64,000 nucleotides of DNA, from contig CALDOI010000049.1 in the NCBI GenBank assembly GCA_937912115.1, forward strand, positions 33,923 to 97,922. Direction: 5' to 3'. This DNA comes from an uncultured Bacteroidota bacterium. GTDB lineage: Bacteria > Bacteroidota > Bacteroidia > Bacteroidales > F082. Below the pieces are notes generated by a model. The model was not told the DNA's origin. It did no database searches and saw nothing but the letters and a program-made list of their open reading frames with translations. Of this stretch, positions 40,735-50,043 are shown one piece after another (the stretch's first letter is position 1; each line of letters starts with the position of its first letter). The translations under genes and the position numbers were made by a program.

Positions 40735-42282
40735 ATGGGCATCAAAGAAAAATCGATAGATTTAAAAAAACGCATGCGCACAGCTTTAAAGGGCGGTGGT
40801 GATGTTGCGATAGGAAAGCAAAAAGCCATTGGTAAACTTACTGCGCGAGAGAGAATTATTGCTCTTCTCGATCCAAAGTCTTTTCATGAGTATGATTTAT
40901 TTGTAGAACATGCTGCAAAGGATTTTGACATGAATAAGAAGTATTTGCCTGGTGATGGAGTAATTACCGGAACAGGGTCTATCAGTGGAAATCCGGTTTG
41001 TATTTATGCACAGGATTTTACTGTTGCCGGAGGATCGTTGGGATGGATGCATGCCAAGAAGATCACAAAAATAATGGATCATGCACTAAAACTAAAAGTT
41101 CCTTTAATCGGAATTAATGATTCAGGTGGTGCACGTATTCAGGAGGGTGTAAACTCACTTGCAGGTTATGGCGAGATATTTTTTCGCAACACGCTTGCAT
41201 CAGGAGTTATACCTCAAATATCAGTAATACTAGGCCCATGTGCTGGTGGTGCAGTTTATTCGCCCGCGCTAACTGACTTTGTTTTCACTGTTGAGAAGAT
41301 AACGAAGATGTTTATTACCGGACCTGAAGTTATAAAAACTGTATTAGGCGAGGAAATTTCGATGGAAGCACTTGGTGGTGCAAGGGTTCATTGCGAAGAA
41401 ACCGGAAATGCACACTTTTATGCCGAAAGCGAAGAAGAATGCTTTAGCCAAATAAAGCAGCTCGTAAGTTATATTCCCTGGAATAATACTAAAAAAGCAA
41501 AGAATTTCCCAAAGAAATCACCAAAAATAAGGCGTTATAAGATTGATAATGTAATGCCGGCAAATGCAAAACTACCTTACGATGTAAGAGATTTGATAAA
41601 GGCAATAGTTGATGATTCTGATTTTTTTGAAATCATGGAGCTATTCGCAAAAAATATTACAATTGGATTTGCAAGGATTAATGGTGAAACTGTAGGTATA
41701 GTTGCAAACCAACCTCTTTACCTTGCCGGTGTGCTTGATGTTGACTCATCAGATAAAGCTGCACGATTTGTTCGTTATTGCGACTCCTTTAATATTCCAC
41801 TAGTAACACTTGTTGATTTGCCTGGTTACTTACCTGGCGTAGACCAGGAACATGCTGGTGTAATACGTCATGGAGCGAAATTGCTTTATGCATATTCGGA
41901 AGCCACTGTTCCTAAGATTACATTAATTACACGTAAAGCTTACGGTGGGGGTTATATAGCAATGTGCTCGCATCATTTACGTGCTGATTTTGTATTTGCA
42001 TGGCCAACTGCAGAAATTGCTGTTATGGGCCCCGAAGGTGCTTCAAACATCATTTTCCGTAAGGAAATTATGTCGGCTGATAATCCTGATGAAATGCGTA
42101 AGGAAAAAGTTGCAGAATATAAATCAAAATTTGCAAATCCCTATGTTGCTGCAGCTTATGGTTATGTTGATGCTGTTATTGAACCCAATGAAACAAGAAA
42201 AATGCTAATTCACGCTCTTGATATTTCTAAGGACAAAAAAGTGCAGCTCCCTTATAAAAAACATGGTGTTCCACCATTTTAA
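40735..42282 (+). CDS. Acyl-CoA carboxylase carboxyltransferase subunit (propionyl/methylmalonyl-CoA type)
   Basis: Biotin-dependent carboxyltransferase that moves CO2 between carboxybiotin and an acyl-CoA, 515 residues. Two crotonase-like halves: GKLTARERI, DFTVAGGSLGWMHAKKI, INDSGGARIQEGVNSLAGYGEIF, ILGPCAGGAVYSPALTDF in the first; VDLPGYLPGVDQEHAGVIRHGAKLL, TRKAYGGGYIAMCS in the second. This group includes PccB and the alpha subunit of methylmalonyl-CoA decarboxylase; sequence alone does not tell which. A biotin carrier gene follows 11 bp downstream, but no biotin carboxylase or membrane decarboxylase gene is adjacent. Confidence 0.92.
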   Translation: MGIKEKSIDLKKRMRTALKGGGDVAIGKQKAIGKLTARERIIALLDPKSFHEYDLFVEHAAKDFDMNKKYLPGDGVITGTGSISGNPVCIYAQDFTVAGGSLGWMHAKKITKIMDHALKLKVPLIGINDSGGARIQEGVNSLAGYGEIFFRNTLASGVIPQISVILGPCAGGAVYSPALTDFVFTVEKITKMFITGPEVIKTVLGEEISMEALGGARVHCEETGNAHFYAESEEECFSQIKQLVSYIPWNNTKKAKNFPKKSPKIRRYKIDNVMPANAKLPYDVRDLIKAIVDDSDFFEIMELFAKNITIGFARINGETVGIVANQPLYLAGVLDVDSSDKAARFVRYCDSFNIPLVTLVDLPGYLPGVDQEHAGVIRHGAKLLYAYSEATVPKITLITRKAYGGGYIAMCSHHLRADFVFAWPTAEIAVMGPEGASNIIFRKEIMSADNPDEMRKEKVAEYKSKFANPYVAAAYGYVDAVIEPNETRKMLIHALDISKDKKVQLPYKKHGVPPF

Positions 42283-42293
42283 AAAGGCTAATC

Positions 42294-42617
42294 ATGGCAA
42301 AAGAAGAAAATAAAATACAGTATAATTGGATTGATATTGATGGAGTAAAGTATAAAACTATTCTTACAGAAAAGTTTAGACAACGAAAAAAGTATGAGGA
42401 GAATAATCCTAATTTGATTCGTGCTTTTATTCCAGGTACTATTCTCGAAATCTTAATTAAGAATAAACGCAAGGTTAAAGAGGGTGATATAGTACTGATC
42501 CTTGAAGCTATGAAGATGATGAATAGCGTTGTAGCTCCAATGGACGGAGAAGTAAAACTCACGGTTAAGAAAGGAGATATTGTATCAAAAAATCAAATTC
42601 TATTTGAAATTATTTGA
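42294..42617 (+). CDS. Biotin carrier protein of acyl-CoA carboxylase/decarboxylase
   Basis: Small biotinyl-domain protein, 107 residues. The C-terminal two thirds form the lipoyl/biotinyl fold with the biotinylation motif EAMKM at 71-75 (Lys74) followed by MNSVVAPMDGEV. The first 40 residues are charged and probably contact the partner subunits. It is 11 bp after the carboxyltransferase gene and is evidently its carrier subunit. Unlike many decarboxylase carriers it has no Pro/Ala-rich linker. Confidence 0.9.
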   Translation: MAKEENKIQYNWIDIDGVKYKTILTEKFRQRKKYEENNPNLIRAFIPGTILEILIKNKRKVKEGDIVLILEAMKMMNSVVAPMDGEVKLTVKKGDIVSKNQILFEII

Positions 42618-42631
42618 TATATTTAGTTTTT

Positions 42632-43234
42632 CTATAGCTCAAATACCTTATTGGTAGTCTCAATATAATCGAGTAACTCATCACGTCCCATTTCGGTGGA
42701 GGATGATGTAACTATCATTTGCGGCATCTCTTCCCAGGCTTCGCTTAGTTTTTTCTTGTAATTACTAAGGTTGGTTGTTACTTGATTAATTTTAAGTTTA
42801 TCGGCCTTTGTAAATGTTATTACAAAGGGGATATTTGATACTCCAAGCCATTCAATAAAATCCAAATCTATTTGTTGAGGAGCAATGCGCATATCAACAA
42901 GTACAAATAAAGTAAGCATACTTGTTCGGTTGAGTATATACTTTTTTATCATTTTCTCCCATTTCAAGCGCTCCGATTTTGATCGTTTAGCAAATCCGTA
43001 TCCTGGTAAATCAACAAGAAACCACTCTTTGTTTATAATAAAGTGATTAATTAACATTGTTTTACCCGGAGTAGATGAAATTTTAGCAAGATTTTTTCTA
43101 CCGGTCAACATATTGATTAATGACGACTTACCTACGTTGGATCGTCCAATAAATGCATATTCGGGTTTGTTTGGATCAGGACATTTATTTACATCCGGTG
43201 AGCTAATGGTAAAATCGGCCTGATTAATTTTCAT
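42632..43234 (-). CDS. engB: Ribosome-biogenesis GTPase EngB (YsxC)
   Basis: TRAFAC-class GTPase needed for large-subunit assembly, 200 residues. G1 GRSNVGKSS at 30-38, G2-like STPGKT, G3 DLPGYGF at 75-81, G4 TKAD at 142-145. Length and motif spacing are standard. Its start codon overlaps the end of the preceding N-acyltransferase gene by 11 nt, so the two are probably translated from one message. Confidence 0.95.
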   Translation of the reverse strand: MKINQADFTISSPDVNKCPDPNKPEYAFIGRSNVGKSSLINMLTGRKNLAKISSTPGKTMLINHFIINKEWFLVDLPGYGFAKRSKSERLKWEKMIKKYILNRTSMLTLFVLVDMRIAPQQIDLDFIEWLGVSNIPFVITFTKADKLKINQVTTNLSNYKKKLSEAWEEMPQMIVTSSSTEMGRDELLDYIETTNKVFEL

Positions 43235-44225
43235 TATTTGGTTTTTCGTTGGTTGGGTTTTCGATATTTGACTTTTTATAGGATGTTAAATGCCTATCCT
43301 TTTTTCCTGGAAAAATATCTTTAACTGTAACAAGGATACCCGTTTCTTCAACATCTCCAAAGTGATGGTTAACTGCGGTTCCAAATGTTTTCATTGTGGC
43401 CGACAAATTCATATAGGCATTAACAAGTGGAGGAACGTTTTCGCCAAGTTTGCGCACCTTTTGAATCAACGTTCTATAATCTTCATCGTAATTGCATCCT
43501 GTAAAAATATTATCAAGTATTTTCTCCGAAGTTTCAATTAATAACGGTTCAATTGGGTAAATTAAATTCTCATTATCGGGAAAGTACTTTTTAAGGAAGA
43601 ATAGTATCATATCTCGTGCCAATGAATCAAAATGAGTATACATAGTAACCTTTCCAAACATATACTTCGTATCTTGACTATCAACTATAACAGCACCAAT
43701 GCCATCCCAAAGATTATCAAGGGCATACATTCCTCGCCTTAAATTAAATGTAGGCTGGTACATTGGTTGAACAAACGAGCGTCCTAATTCAATGGTAAAT
43801 GGAAAGTAATCCCTAATAAAAGTATCAGAATATCTAAATAAGCTTGCCGTTGGAGATTTAACTTCACCATCTTTAGTTATCTCCAAATCCTTACAATGAA
43901 TGAAGCGATAACCCCCAATAACTTCCTTTTCTTGTGGATCCCAAAGCACAAGTTGCTTAAACGCATGCTTTCCAACATCGTACGAATCGAGGTCAATCTC
44001 TTTACCTGTACCTCCTCCGGCATCACGAAAAGTAACTTCTCTTAGTCTGCCGATCTCACGAATTACATTTGGGGCTACACTATCACTAACAAGGTAAATT
44101 TCATTATTACCATTATTAGTATTGCGTAATATACCAGTATTTCTTAATTCGCTTTCCAATATTTTTTTATCTACAGGTGGGATAATTGTTTTCATTTGAC
44201 TATGATTTTTATTTTCGTTGGTCAC
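43224..44225 (-). CDS. glsB: GlsB-like amino-acid N-acyltransferase (glycine/ornithine lipid synthesis)
   Basis: GNAT-fold enzyme that attaches a 3-hydroxy fatty acid to an amino acid; in Bacteroides GlsB makes N-acyl-glycine. 333 residues, with the family segments IREIGRLREVTFRDAGGGTGKEIDLDSYD, VIGGYRF, ASLFRYSD, IELGRSFVQPMYQ and LWDGIGAVI. The C-terminal about 25 residues are Asn/Lys-rich and untypical. The start may be Met at 44225 or Met11 (44195). It lies 80 bp after the O-acyltransferase-like gene, as in the known glsB/glsA pair. Ornithine as acceptor is the alternative. Confidence 0.82.
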   Translation of the reverse strand: MTNENKNHSQMKTIIPPVDKKILESELRNTGILRNTNNGNNEIYLVSDSVAPNVIREIGRLREVTFRDAGGGTGKEIDLDSYDVGKHAFKQLVLWDPQEKEVIGGYRFIHCKDLEITKDGEVKSPTASLFRYSDTFIRDYFPFTIELGRSFVQPMYQPTFNLRRGMYALDNLWDGIGAVIVDSQDTKYMFGKVTMYTHFDSLARDMILFFLKKYFPDNENLIYPIEPLLIETSEKILDNIFTGCNYDEDYRTLIQKVRKLGENVPPLVNAYMNLSATMKTFGTAVNHHFGDVEETGILVTVKDIFPGKKDRHLTSYKKSNIENPTNEKPNNEN

Positions 44226-44305
44226 AAAAAATTTGTAATTGAAGATACATTCTATTGCAAATATAATACTTGAAGTCCATAATCTTTAATAGAACTCAAA
44301 AAATG

Positions 44306-45178
44306 CTACTTTTTTGGAACCTGAAAAGGATCAGTATGCCCTTTTCCAACTTTATAAGAATATTCTCTAACTAATTCAGCCCATTCCATACTTGTATATC
44401 TGTCATCAAAGGTTTGATAAGGAATTACTGGGCCAAATGTTATTTTTAAGGTGGCGTTTTCCTGCTTAAAAAGCTCATCAACCAGAAATAACATCTCAAT
44501 ATTAGCCTTTATACCAATTGCCTTACGGAAATTTGAGAGGTTATAGAAAAAATTTGTGTTTTTCCCATCGATGTGAGTTGGTATTATGTCTCTCTTATAA
44601 TCCTTTGCTTTATTGATAAAAGTCCTTCTCCAGAAAAGGTCCTGTATTCTACCGTTCTTCTTTCTCGAGACAAGTCCGAAAGGAAAATAACAAACAATAC
44701 TATCAGAAGCAAATGTTTCGTTTACAACCTGTATATTACTTGCCTTACCTCCGTGCTTATTGATAGGAGTAAACAATGGTTCAAGATTTTTAATATTCAT
44801 GAGGATATCATTAACCGGAAATAAAATATCCATTCTAGCCTTTGATACTGCTAACATTAAAGCCATCCCATCCAAACCTCCTAAAGGATGATTTGAAGCT
44901 ACAACACATCTGTCGGTTTTGGGTATGTTTTGGATACCAACAATATCAAGCTTAGTATTCATGTCACTTAGTATTGCATCAATAAATTCAATTCCCATTA
45001 AATCCTGATGATTCCTAAGAAACGAATTAAGTTTATCTTCATGCAGAATTCGCTTAAGGTAATTAATAACAAATCGTGGCAGTGTTTTTCCGAGTAAGGG
45101 ACTTTTATCAGCAATCACCTTCTCAATATCTAAATACTCTTGTTTGCTGGTGCTCGATTGATTAATCATGTTTTGCAT
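44306..45178 (-). CDS. glsA: GlsA-like O-acyltransferase (PlsC superfamily)
   Basis: Adds the second fatty acyl chain to an N-acyl amino acid, giving a diacylated amino-acid lipid. 290 residues with the acyltransferase motif SNHPLGGLDGMAL (the family's variation of the H-x4-D box), then FPVNDILMNI, NKHGGKAS, YFPFGLVSRKKNG and PTHIDGKN. Next to the GlsB-like gene, which together resemble the Bacteroides glycine-lipid pathway. A -7 box lies 13 nt before the ATG. Confidence 0.82.
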   Translation of the reverse strand: MQNMINQSSTSKQEYLDIEKVIADKSPLLGKTLPRFVINYLKRILHEDKLNSFLRNHQDLMGIEFIDAILSDMNTKLDIVGIQNIPKTDRCVVASNHPLGGLDGMALMLAVSKARMDILFPVNDILMNIKNLEPLFTPINKHGGKASNIQVVNETFASDSIVCYFPFGLVSRKKNGRIQDLFWRRTFINKAKDYKRDIIPTHIDGKNTNFFYNLSNFRKAIGIKANIEMLFLVDELFKQENATLKITFGPVIPYQTFDDRYTSMEWAELVREYSYKVGKGHTDPFQVPKK

Positions 45179-45191
45179 TTAATAACTGCCA

Positions 45192-45199
45192 CAAAGATA
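45192..45199 (-). promoter_or_regulatory. -7 box (TATCTTTG, minus strand) for the glsA-glsB-engB operon
   Basis: TATCTTTG on the minus strand is an exact TAnnTTTG match 13 nt before the glsA ATG; transcription should start near 45185, leaving a very short leader. Confidence 0.6.
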
Positions 45200-45231
45200 T
45201 TAGTTTAAATATATAAAGATATCCATTGTAC

Positions 45232-45263
45232 AAAAAAACCCCGAAAGGCGTTACCTATCGGGG
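45232..45263 (-). terminator. Intrinsic terminator of the bamA-ompH operon
   Basis: On the minus strand CCCCGA (45263-45258) pairs with TCGGGG (45244-45239), with an additional AGG/CCT pairing inside, followed by seven Ts. It lies 24 bp after the last ompH-type gene. Confidence 0.9.
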
Positions 45264-45287
45264 CATAATCTCTTACTAAAAAGCTAT

Positions 45288-45806
45288 CTATTTTACTCCA
45301 AGTTTAGCTTTTACCAATGGAAGAATGTTATCACCTGTTTCATAAAAAACAAGAGCTCCTGTGCCAACATCAAAAATGTAATTATAATTGTTTTCACGAG
45401 CTACTTCAGTAATTGCACGTTTAACTTTTTCAATTAATGGATTAAAAAGTTCAGCTTGTTTTGCTCCTAAATCTTGGTCGGCAGATTGCTGAAATGCCTG
45501 GATACGATTTTGAAGATCAGTAATCTCTTTTTCTTTAGTTTGTCTAATTAAATTAGACAAAGTAGCAACATTATCTTGATAATCACCAACCTTTGATTGG
45601 TATTCCATTGCCATTGTCGACATTTGCTCATCAAGATAATCAGCATAAGCTTTTAGTTCTTTCTGAAGCGAATCGGTTTCGGGCATCATTGTCAGTATTT
45701 CATTTGAATCAATGTATCCAAACTTAGCTCCGGTTTGTGCAAATCCAAGACTCGATAGTAAGACAACTAGAGAGAATAATGCAATTACTTTTTTAAATGA
45801 TTTCAT
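45288..45806 (-). CDS. OmpH/Skp-family periplasmic chaperone (copy 2)
   Basis: 172 residues: signal peptide (about 1-23, SLGFAQ), short beta segment AKFGYIDSNEILTMMPE, a long helical hairpin (about 45-125) and the closing NYNYIFDVGTGALVFYETGDNI segment typical of the family. Such chaperones hold unfolded outer-membrane proteins on the way to BamA. It has its own -7 box upstream and a terminator after it, and is the second of two ompH-type genes following bamA. Confidence 0.92.
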   Translation of the reverse strand: MKSFKKVIALFSLVVLLSSLGFAQTGAKFGYIDSNEILTMMPETDSLQKELKAYADYLDEQMSTMAMEYQSKVGDYQDNVATLSNLIRQTKEKEITDLQNRIQAFQQSADQDLGAKQAELFNPLIEKVKRAITEVARENNYNYIFDVGTGALVFYETGDNILPLVKAKLGVK

Positions 45807-45836
45807 CTGTTATTTAATAATGTGGTTAAAAATATT

Positions 45837-45844
45837 CAAATTTA
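45837..45844 (-). promoter_or_regulatory. -7 box (TAAATTTG, minus strand) for the second ompH-type gene
   Basis: TAAATTTG on the minus strand is an exact TAnnTTTG match 30 nt before the ATG at 45806. It suggests separate expression of this gene in addition to read-through from bamA. Confidence 0.5.
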
Positions 45845-45996
45845 GGGTTGCAAACATAATCAAAAAATAGTAATCAATGTACAATTAAGAAGTATGTATT
45901 AATTTATTAAGAAATATTAACAATTAGAGGGCTTAATTGCTAAGCTTTAGAAAGATAGTTGATTAGCTTTTTACTAAAATATCAACCCATAGTGTC

Positions 45997-46575
45997 CTAT
46001 TTTTCTCCTCTGGCACGGCTGTCACGTTTAACAGTTTGCATTACGTTACCAACCTCATCTAATACGTCATCACTGATATCATATTTAGGATTTCCATACA
46101 GTAATGTCATACCACCTGCTTTGTCGAAAACAAATGAATAATTATTTGTGGCTGCAATACTTTCGATTGCGTTGTACACTTTCTCCTGGATTGGTTGTAC
46201 TAATTCCTGACGCTTTTTATAAAGTTCTCCCTCAGCACCGAAATAGTTACGTTGTAGTTCCTTAACTTCTTTCTCTTTTGCAACTATTTCTGCTTCTCGC
46301 TTATGTTTTATGTCTTCAGGAAGTAGTACTGATTCGGCCTGATATTTTTGATACATCTCACTCACTTTGGCATAAGTAGTTTCTATTTCCTTTTGCCATT
46401 TCTTAGAAAATCCATCCAATTCATCCTGTGCATCTTGAAATTCAGGTATATTGTCAAGAATATATTGAGTATCAACATATGCATATTTTTGCTGTTGCCC
46501 AATGGCCGAGGAACTTGTGAATAATAATCCTGCAATTAGCAGAGTGAAAACTGATTTTACAACTGTATTTTTCAT
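45997..46575 (-). CDS. OmpH/Skp-family periplasmic chaperone (copy 1)
   Basis: 192 residues from the ATG at 46575, chosen for its signal peptide (MKNTVVKSVFTLLIAGLLF, ending near AIGQQ). The mature part begins KYAYVDTQYILDNIPEFQDAQ and continues with a coiled, charged helical region (DELDGFSKKWQKEIETTYAKV) and NNYSFVFDKAGGMTLLYGNP. It ends in a basic tail. It lies 50 bp after bamA and before a second ompH-type gene; the duplicated arrangement is usual in Bacteroidota. Confidence 0.93.
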   Translation of the reverse strand: MKNTVVKSVFTLLIAGLLFTSSSAIGQQQKYAYVDTQYILDNIPEFQDAQDELDGFSKKWQKEIETTYAKVSEMYQKYQAESVLLPEDIKHKREAEIVAKEKEVKELQRNYFGAEGELYKKRQELVQPIQEKVYNAIESIAATNNYSFVFDKAGGMTLLYGNPKYDISDDVLDEVGNVMQTVKRDSRARGEK

Positions 46576-46625
46576 CTGTATATATTTTTGTTTAATCAAA
46601 GCTATGCAAAAACATTGCCAAAGTT

Positions 46626-49274
46626 TTAATCCAGCGACTGGTTAAGTGAGAAATGGAAATGACTTCCTGCAGCTGAAGGTATACCATAAATGGGATCAAA
46701 CCCATAAGCCCAGTCGAGACCAAGCATACCAAACATTGGCAAAAATACTCTAACTCCAAAACCTGCTGATCTTTTCATATCAAACGGATCGAAACCTTGT
46801 GAACCCAACCATGAGTTACCTGCTTCAAGAAATGTTAGAGCATATATAGTTGAACTTGGGTTTAGCGACAGTGGATATCTTAACTCCAGAGTATATCGTG
46901 TGAAAATGGTACCCCCAATATTTTTATTTTGATAAAAGTAAGGTGTAATTGATTCGTTAGTATAACCACGCATACTCACAATTTCACGACCATCGAAGTT
47001 ATTTGAGCCGGATAGTCCATCCCCTCCAAGATAGAATCTTTCGAAAGGTGTTACACCCAAATCACTATTATAATATCCAAGATAACCAAACCTGACTTTG
47101 GTGGCCAGAACAAGTTTTTCCATAAGTTCAAAATACCAGTAGGCTTTAAACTTCCATTTATGGTATTCGATCCATTTATATTTTTCGGTATCGCCAATTT
47201 CGGAATAATCCTTTTCGGGACTAAATAACGAATAGGGTGGAGTTAACTCAAGACCAAGCGAGATATCAGAACCTCGTCGTGGATATATAGGTGCATCAAT
47301 TGAACTTCTACCGAGTATAATTTCGTAGTTGAAGTTGTTATAAGTTCCATTGCCATCACCGATATAAAAAATCGTAGCATAATTCTGCAATCGATATAAT
47401 TGAAGATTTATCCCTTGGTAAAGAGTAAAAAAGTCATCGGGCCATGTTAATCTCTTTCCAATACCAGCACTCAGTCCATCAATTATAAAGGATGATCTTA
47501 AAGTGTCGTATGATGGTAAACCGTTGGAATAAATTGAATGATAATATGAAACTGTTAGTGCGTTTGGTTTACGTCCACCCAACCATGGCTCGGTAAAGGA
47601 AACACTCCAACTCAAATAATCTTTACCATATGTTTGGAATCTAAGCGACACCTTCTGGCCATCACCTGAAGGAATTGGTCGCCAAGCCTTACCATTAAGT
47701 ACATTTTTAATTGAGAAATTGTTAAAACTCAATCCAAGAGTACCTATAATTTTACCGTATCCCCAACCACCGGAAAGCTCTACCTGATCGGCTGATGTTT
47801 CCTCTACTTCATACTCAATATCAACAGTGCCATCAACAGGATCGGGATTAATATTTGGAGTTATCGTTTCAGGGTTAAAGTACCTTAGGTTTGCTAATTC
47901 ACGGGTTGTTCGTATTACATCTTCACGGCTAAATAGCTGGCCAGGTCGTGTACGCAACTCACGTATTACAACATGGTCATTTGTTTTTGTATTTCCTTTT
48001 ACGGTTACATTTCTAATTCGAGCCTGCTTGCCTTCAAATATTCTAATTTCCAAATCAATACTATCGTTACCAACATAAGTTTCAACCGGAGTGGCATTAA
48101 AAAACAGGTAGCCATTGTTCATGTAAAGCGAACTTACATCGAACCCGGCAGGGTTGTATTGAAGATTGGTTTCCAGTAGTTCAAGATTATATACGTCACC
48201 CGGCAGAATCCCTAAAACTGAACTTAAAAACATTGAACTGTATACCTTATTACCTACCCATGTAATATTTCGGAAGTAGTATTTATTTCCCTCATCAATA
48301 AAAATATCGATGGCTAAATTCTCATTATCCAATCTATAAACAGAATCAGCAACTATATGTGCATCGCGATAACCTTTCTTATTATATTTTGCGATGATAT
48401 TGTTTAGGTCCTCTTCATAATTAGATTCAATATATTTTGATCCTTTAAAAATGTTGACCTTAATGTTTTCTTTATAATACCTAACAAACTCTTCACTAAG
48501 ATCTTTAAATTTAAGTAAAACAGCATCAGTGGCAACATTTACAACAAGTGGGCCAAGACTATCCAATGGATTGAAAACTCCACGTGCTTTGGTTTCTTTC
48601 ATTGCAGCTCTTACTGACTCATAAGAAAGTTCTTTGAGGCCAATAATATTAATTTCTTTTATCTTAACTTTTTTGTTTTTCTTGATAGTGATTTTAAGAT
48701 CAACAAAGTTTGAGTTTTTTTTATCTATTTCTTCACTTATATCTACATCACTATTAAGGAAACCCTTACCCGCATAAAAATCTCTAATAATATTTTTTGT
48801 TCGAATAATTAAGTGCTCGGTAACTACATCGCCTCGTGTTAGGTTTATTTTTTCGCGTATGTCATCGGCCTCCGTTTTTCTAATACCTACAAAAGAAAAT
48901 TTACTCAATCTTGGCCGCTCCTTGAGAATAATTTTTAAGAAGATTTTATTCGCTTTTAGATCAGAAGCTACAATGCTTATATTATCAAAAAGTCCCTGAT
49001 CCCATAGCCTCCGAATCGCTCCTGTAATATCATCGCCAGGTACTTTAATACGCTCACCAATCTCCAAATCAGAAAGCATTATTATTAAATTTTTATCAAG
49101 ATATTCTATTCCTTCTACTTCAATCCCTCCTATGGTGTATTCGGTTGGAGTATCGTAGCTAATTCTCGACAAATCGTTTCCAATGCTTATTTGGGCATGC
49201 GAAACAACGGTAAACAATAGTATGCTAATTACTATAAATAATCCAAATACTTCTTTTCTAATAGCTCTTACCAT
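46626..49274 (-). CDS. bamA: Outer-membrane protein assembly factor BamA
   Basis: Essential Omp85 protein that folds beta-barrels into the outer membrane, 882 residues. Signal peptide, then five POTRA domains (about 45-460; e.g. GIEVEGIEYLDKNLI, RIRNVTVKGNTKTNDHVVIRELRTRPG) and a 16-strand barrel with RRGSDISLGLELTPP and the VRGY-like loop here reading SMRGYTNESI. C-terminal Omp85 signature FGVRVFLPMFGMLGLDWAYGFD. uppS lies 8 bp upstream and two ompH-type genes downstream. Confidence 0.96.
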   Translation of the reverse strand: MVRAIRKEVFGLFIVISILLFTVVSHAQISIGNDLSRISYDTPTEYTIGGIEVEGIEYLDKNLIIMLSDLEIGERIKVPGDDITGAIRRLWDQGLFDNISIVASDLKANKIFLKIILKERPRLSKFSFVGIRKTEADDIREKINLTRGDVVTEHLIIRTKNIIRDFYAGKGFLNSDVDISEEIDKKNSNFVDLKITIKKNKKVKIKEINIIGLKELSYESVRAAMKETKARGVFNPLDSLGPLVVNVATDAVLLKFKDLSEEFVRYYKENIKVNIFKGSKYIESNYEEDLNNIIAKYNKKGYRDAHIVADSVYRLDNENLAIDIFIDEGNKYYFRNITWVGNKVYSSMFLSSVLGILPGDVYNLELLETNLQYNPAGFDVSSLYMNNGYLFFNATPVETYVGNDSIDLEIRIFEGKQARIRNVTVKGNTKTNDHVVIRELRTRPGQLFSREDVIRTTRELANLRYFNPETITPNINPDPVDGTVDIEYEVEETSADQVELSGGWGYGKIIGTLGLSFNNFSIKNVLNGKAWRPIPSGDGQKVSLRFQTYGKDYLSWSVSFTEPWLGGRKPNALTVSYYHSIYSNGLPSYDTLRSSFIIDGLSAGIGKRLTWPDDFFTLYQGINLQLYRLQNYATIFYIGDGNGTYNNFNYEIILGRSSIDAPIYPRRGSDISLGLELTPPYSLFSPEKDYSEIGDTEKYKWIEYHKWKFKAYWYFELMEKLVLATKVRFGYLGYYNSDLGVTPFERFYLGGDGLSGSNNFDGREIVSMRGYTNESITPYFYQNKNIGGTIFTRYTLELRYPLSLNPSSTIYALTFLEAGNSWLGSQGFDPFDMKRSAGFGVRVFLPMFGMLGLDWAYGFDPIYGIPSAAGSHFHFSLNQSLD

Positions 49275-49282
49275 ACAAATTC

Positions 49283-50029
49283 TTAGCTTAATAATTGTTC
49301 ACTTGTTAACCCAAATCTCCGCTCTCTTTCCTGATATTCAACTATCGCCTTATATAGTTCTTCTTCCCGGAAATCGGGCCATAATACATTAGTAAAATAT
49401 AATTCAGAATATGCAATTTGCCACAATAAGTAGTTACTTATCCTTAATTCTCCACTGGTTCTGATTAATAACTCGGGGTCGGGTATATTATGAGTCGACA
49501 AATATGATTCAAATATTTTTTCACTAATATCAGCACTTGCTAATTTACCAACCTCAATGTCGACCCCTATTTTCTTAACAGCATCAATAATCTCCCAACG
49601 CGAACTATAACTCAACGCCAATGTTAAGGTCATACGATCATTTGTAGATGTCTTCTCCATTGTTTCAAGAAGCTTTAAATAATTCTCGCCAGGCAAACTT
49701 TTAAGGTCACCAATTGCGTTAAGTTTGATATTATTCTTATTTAATGTGTCAAGCTCTTTAACAATTGTTTCAACGAATAACGACATTAATGCATCAACCT
49801 CGTCTTTCGGACGTCTCCAATTTTCGGTTGAAAATGTGTAAAGTGTAACATATTTAATCCCAAGACTGGCAGCTGCTTCGGCAATATCTCTTACAGAATC
49901 AACACCTTCGTGATGACCGCCTACACGATCAAGACCATGTTGAATCGCCCACCTGCCATTACCATCCATTATGATAGCAATGTGCTTTGGTAGTTTTTCA
50001 ATATTTATTTTATCCTTATAGCTCTTCAT
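49283..50029 (-). CDS. uppS: Isoprenyl transferase UppS (undecaprenyl diphosphate synthase)
   Basis: cis-Prenyltransferase making the C55 lipid carrier for cell-wall and surface-glycan synthesis. HIAIIMDGNGRWA with the catalytic Asp, GHHEGVDSVRDI, TLYTFSTENWRRP, and near the C-terminus DPELLIRTSGELRISNYLLWQIAYSELYF. The ATG at 50029 (248 residues) is preferred to one 24 nt upstream, which lies inside the preceding gene's end. It is followed directly by bamA. Confidence 0.95.
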   Translation of the reverse strand: MKSYKDKINIEKLPKHIAIIMDGNGRWAIQHGLDRVGGHHEGVDSVRDIAEAAASLGIKYVTLYTFSTENWRRPKDEVDALMSLFVETIVKELDTLNKNNIKLNAIGDLKSLPGENYLKLLETMEKTSTNDRMTLTLALSYSSRWEIIDAVKKIGVDIEVGKLASADISEKIFESYLSTHNIPDPELLIRTSGELRISNYLLWQIAYSELYFTNVLWPDFREEELYKAIVEYQERERRFGLTSEQLLS

Positions 50030-50043
50030 CAAAAAAATTACAA

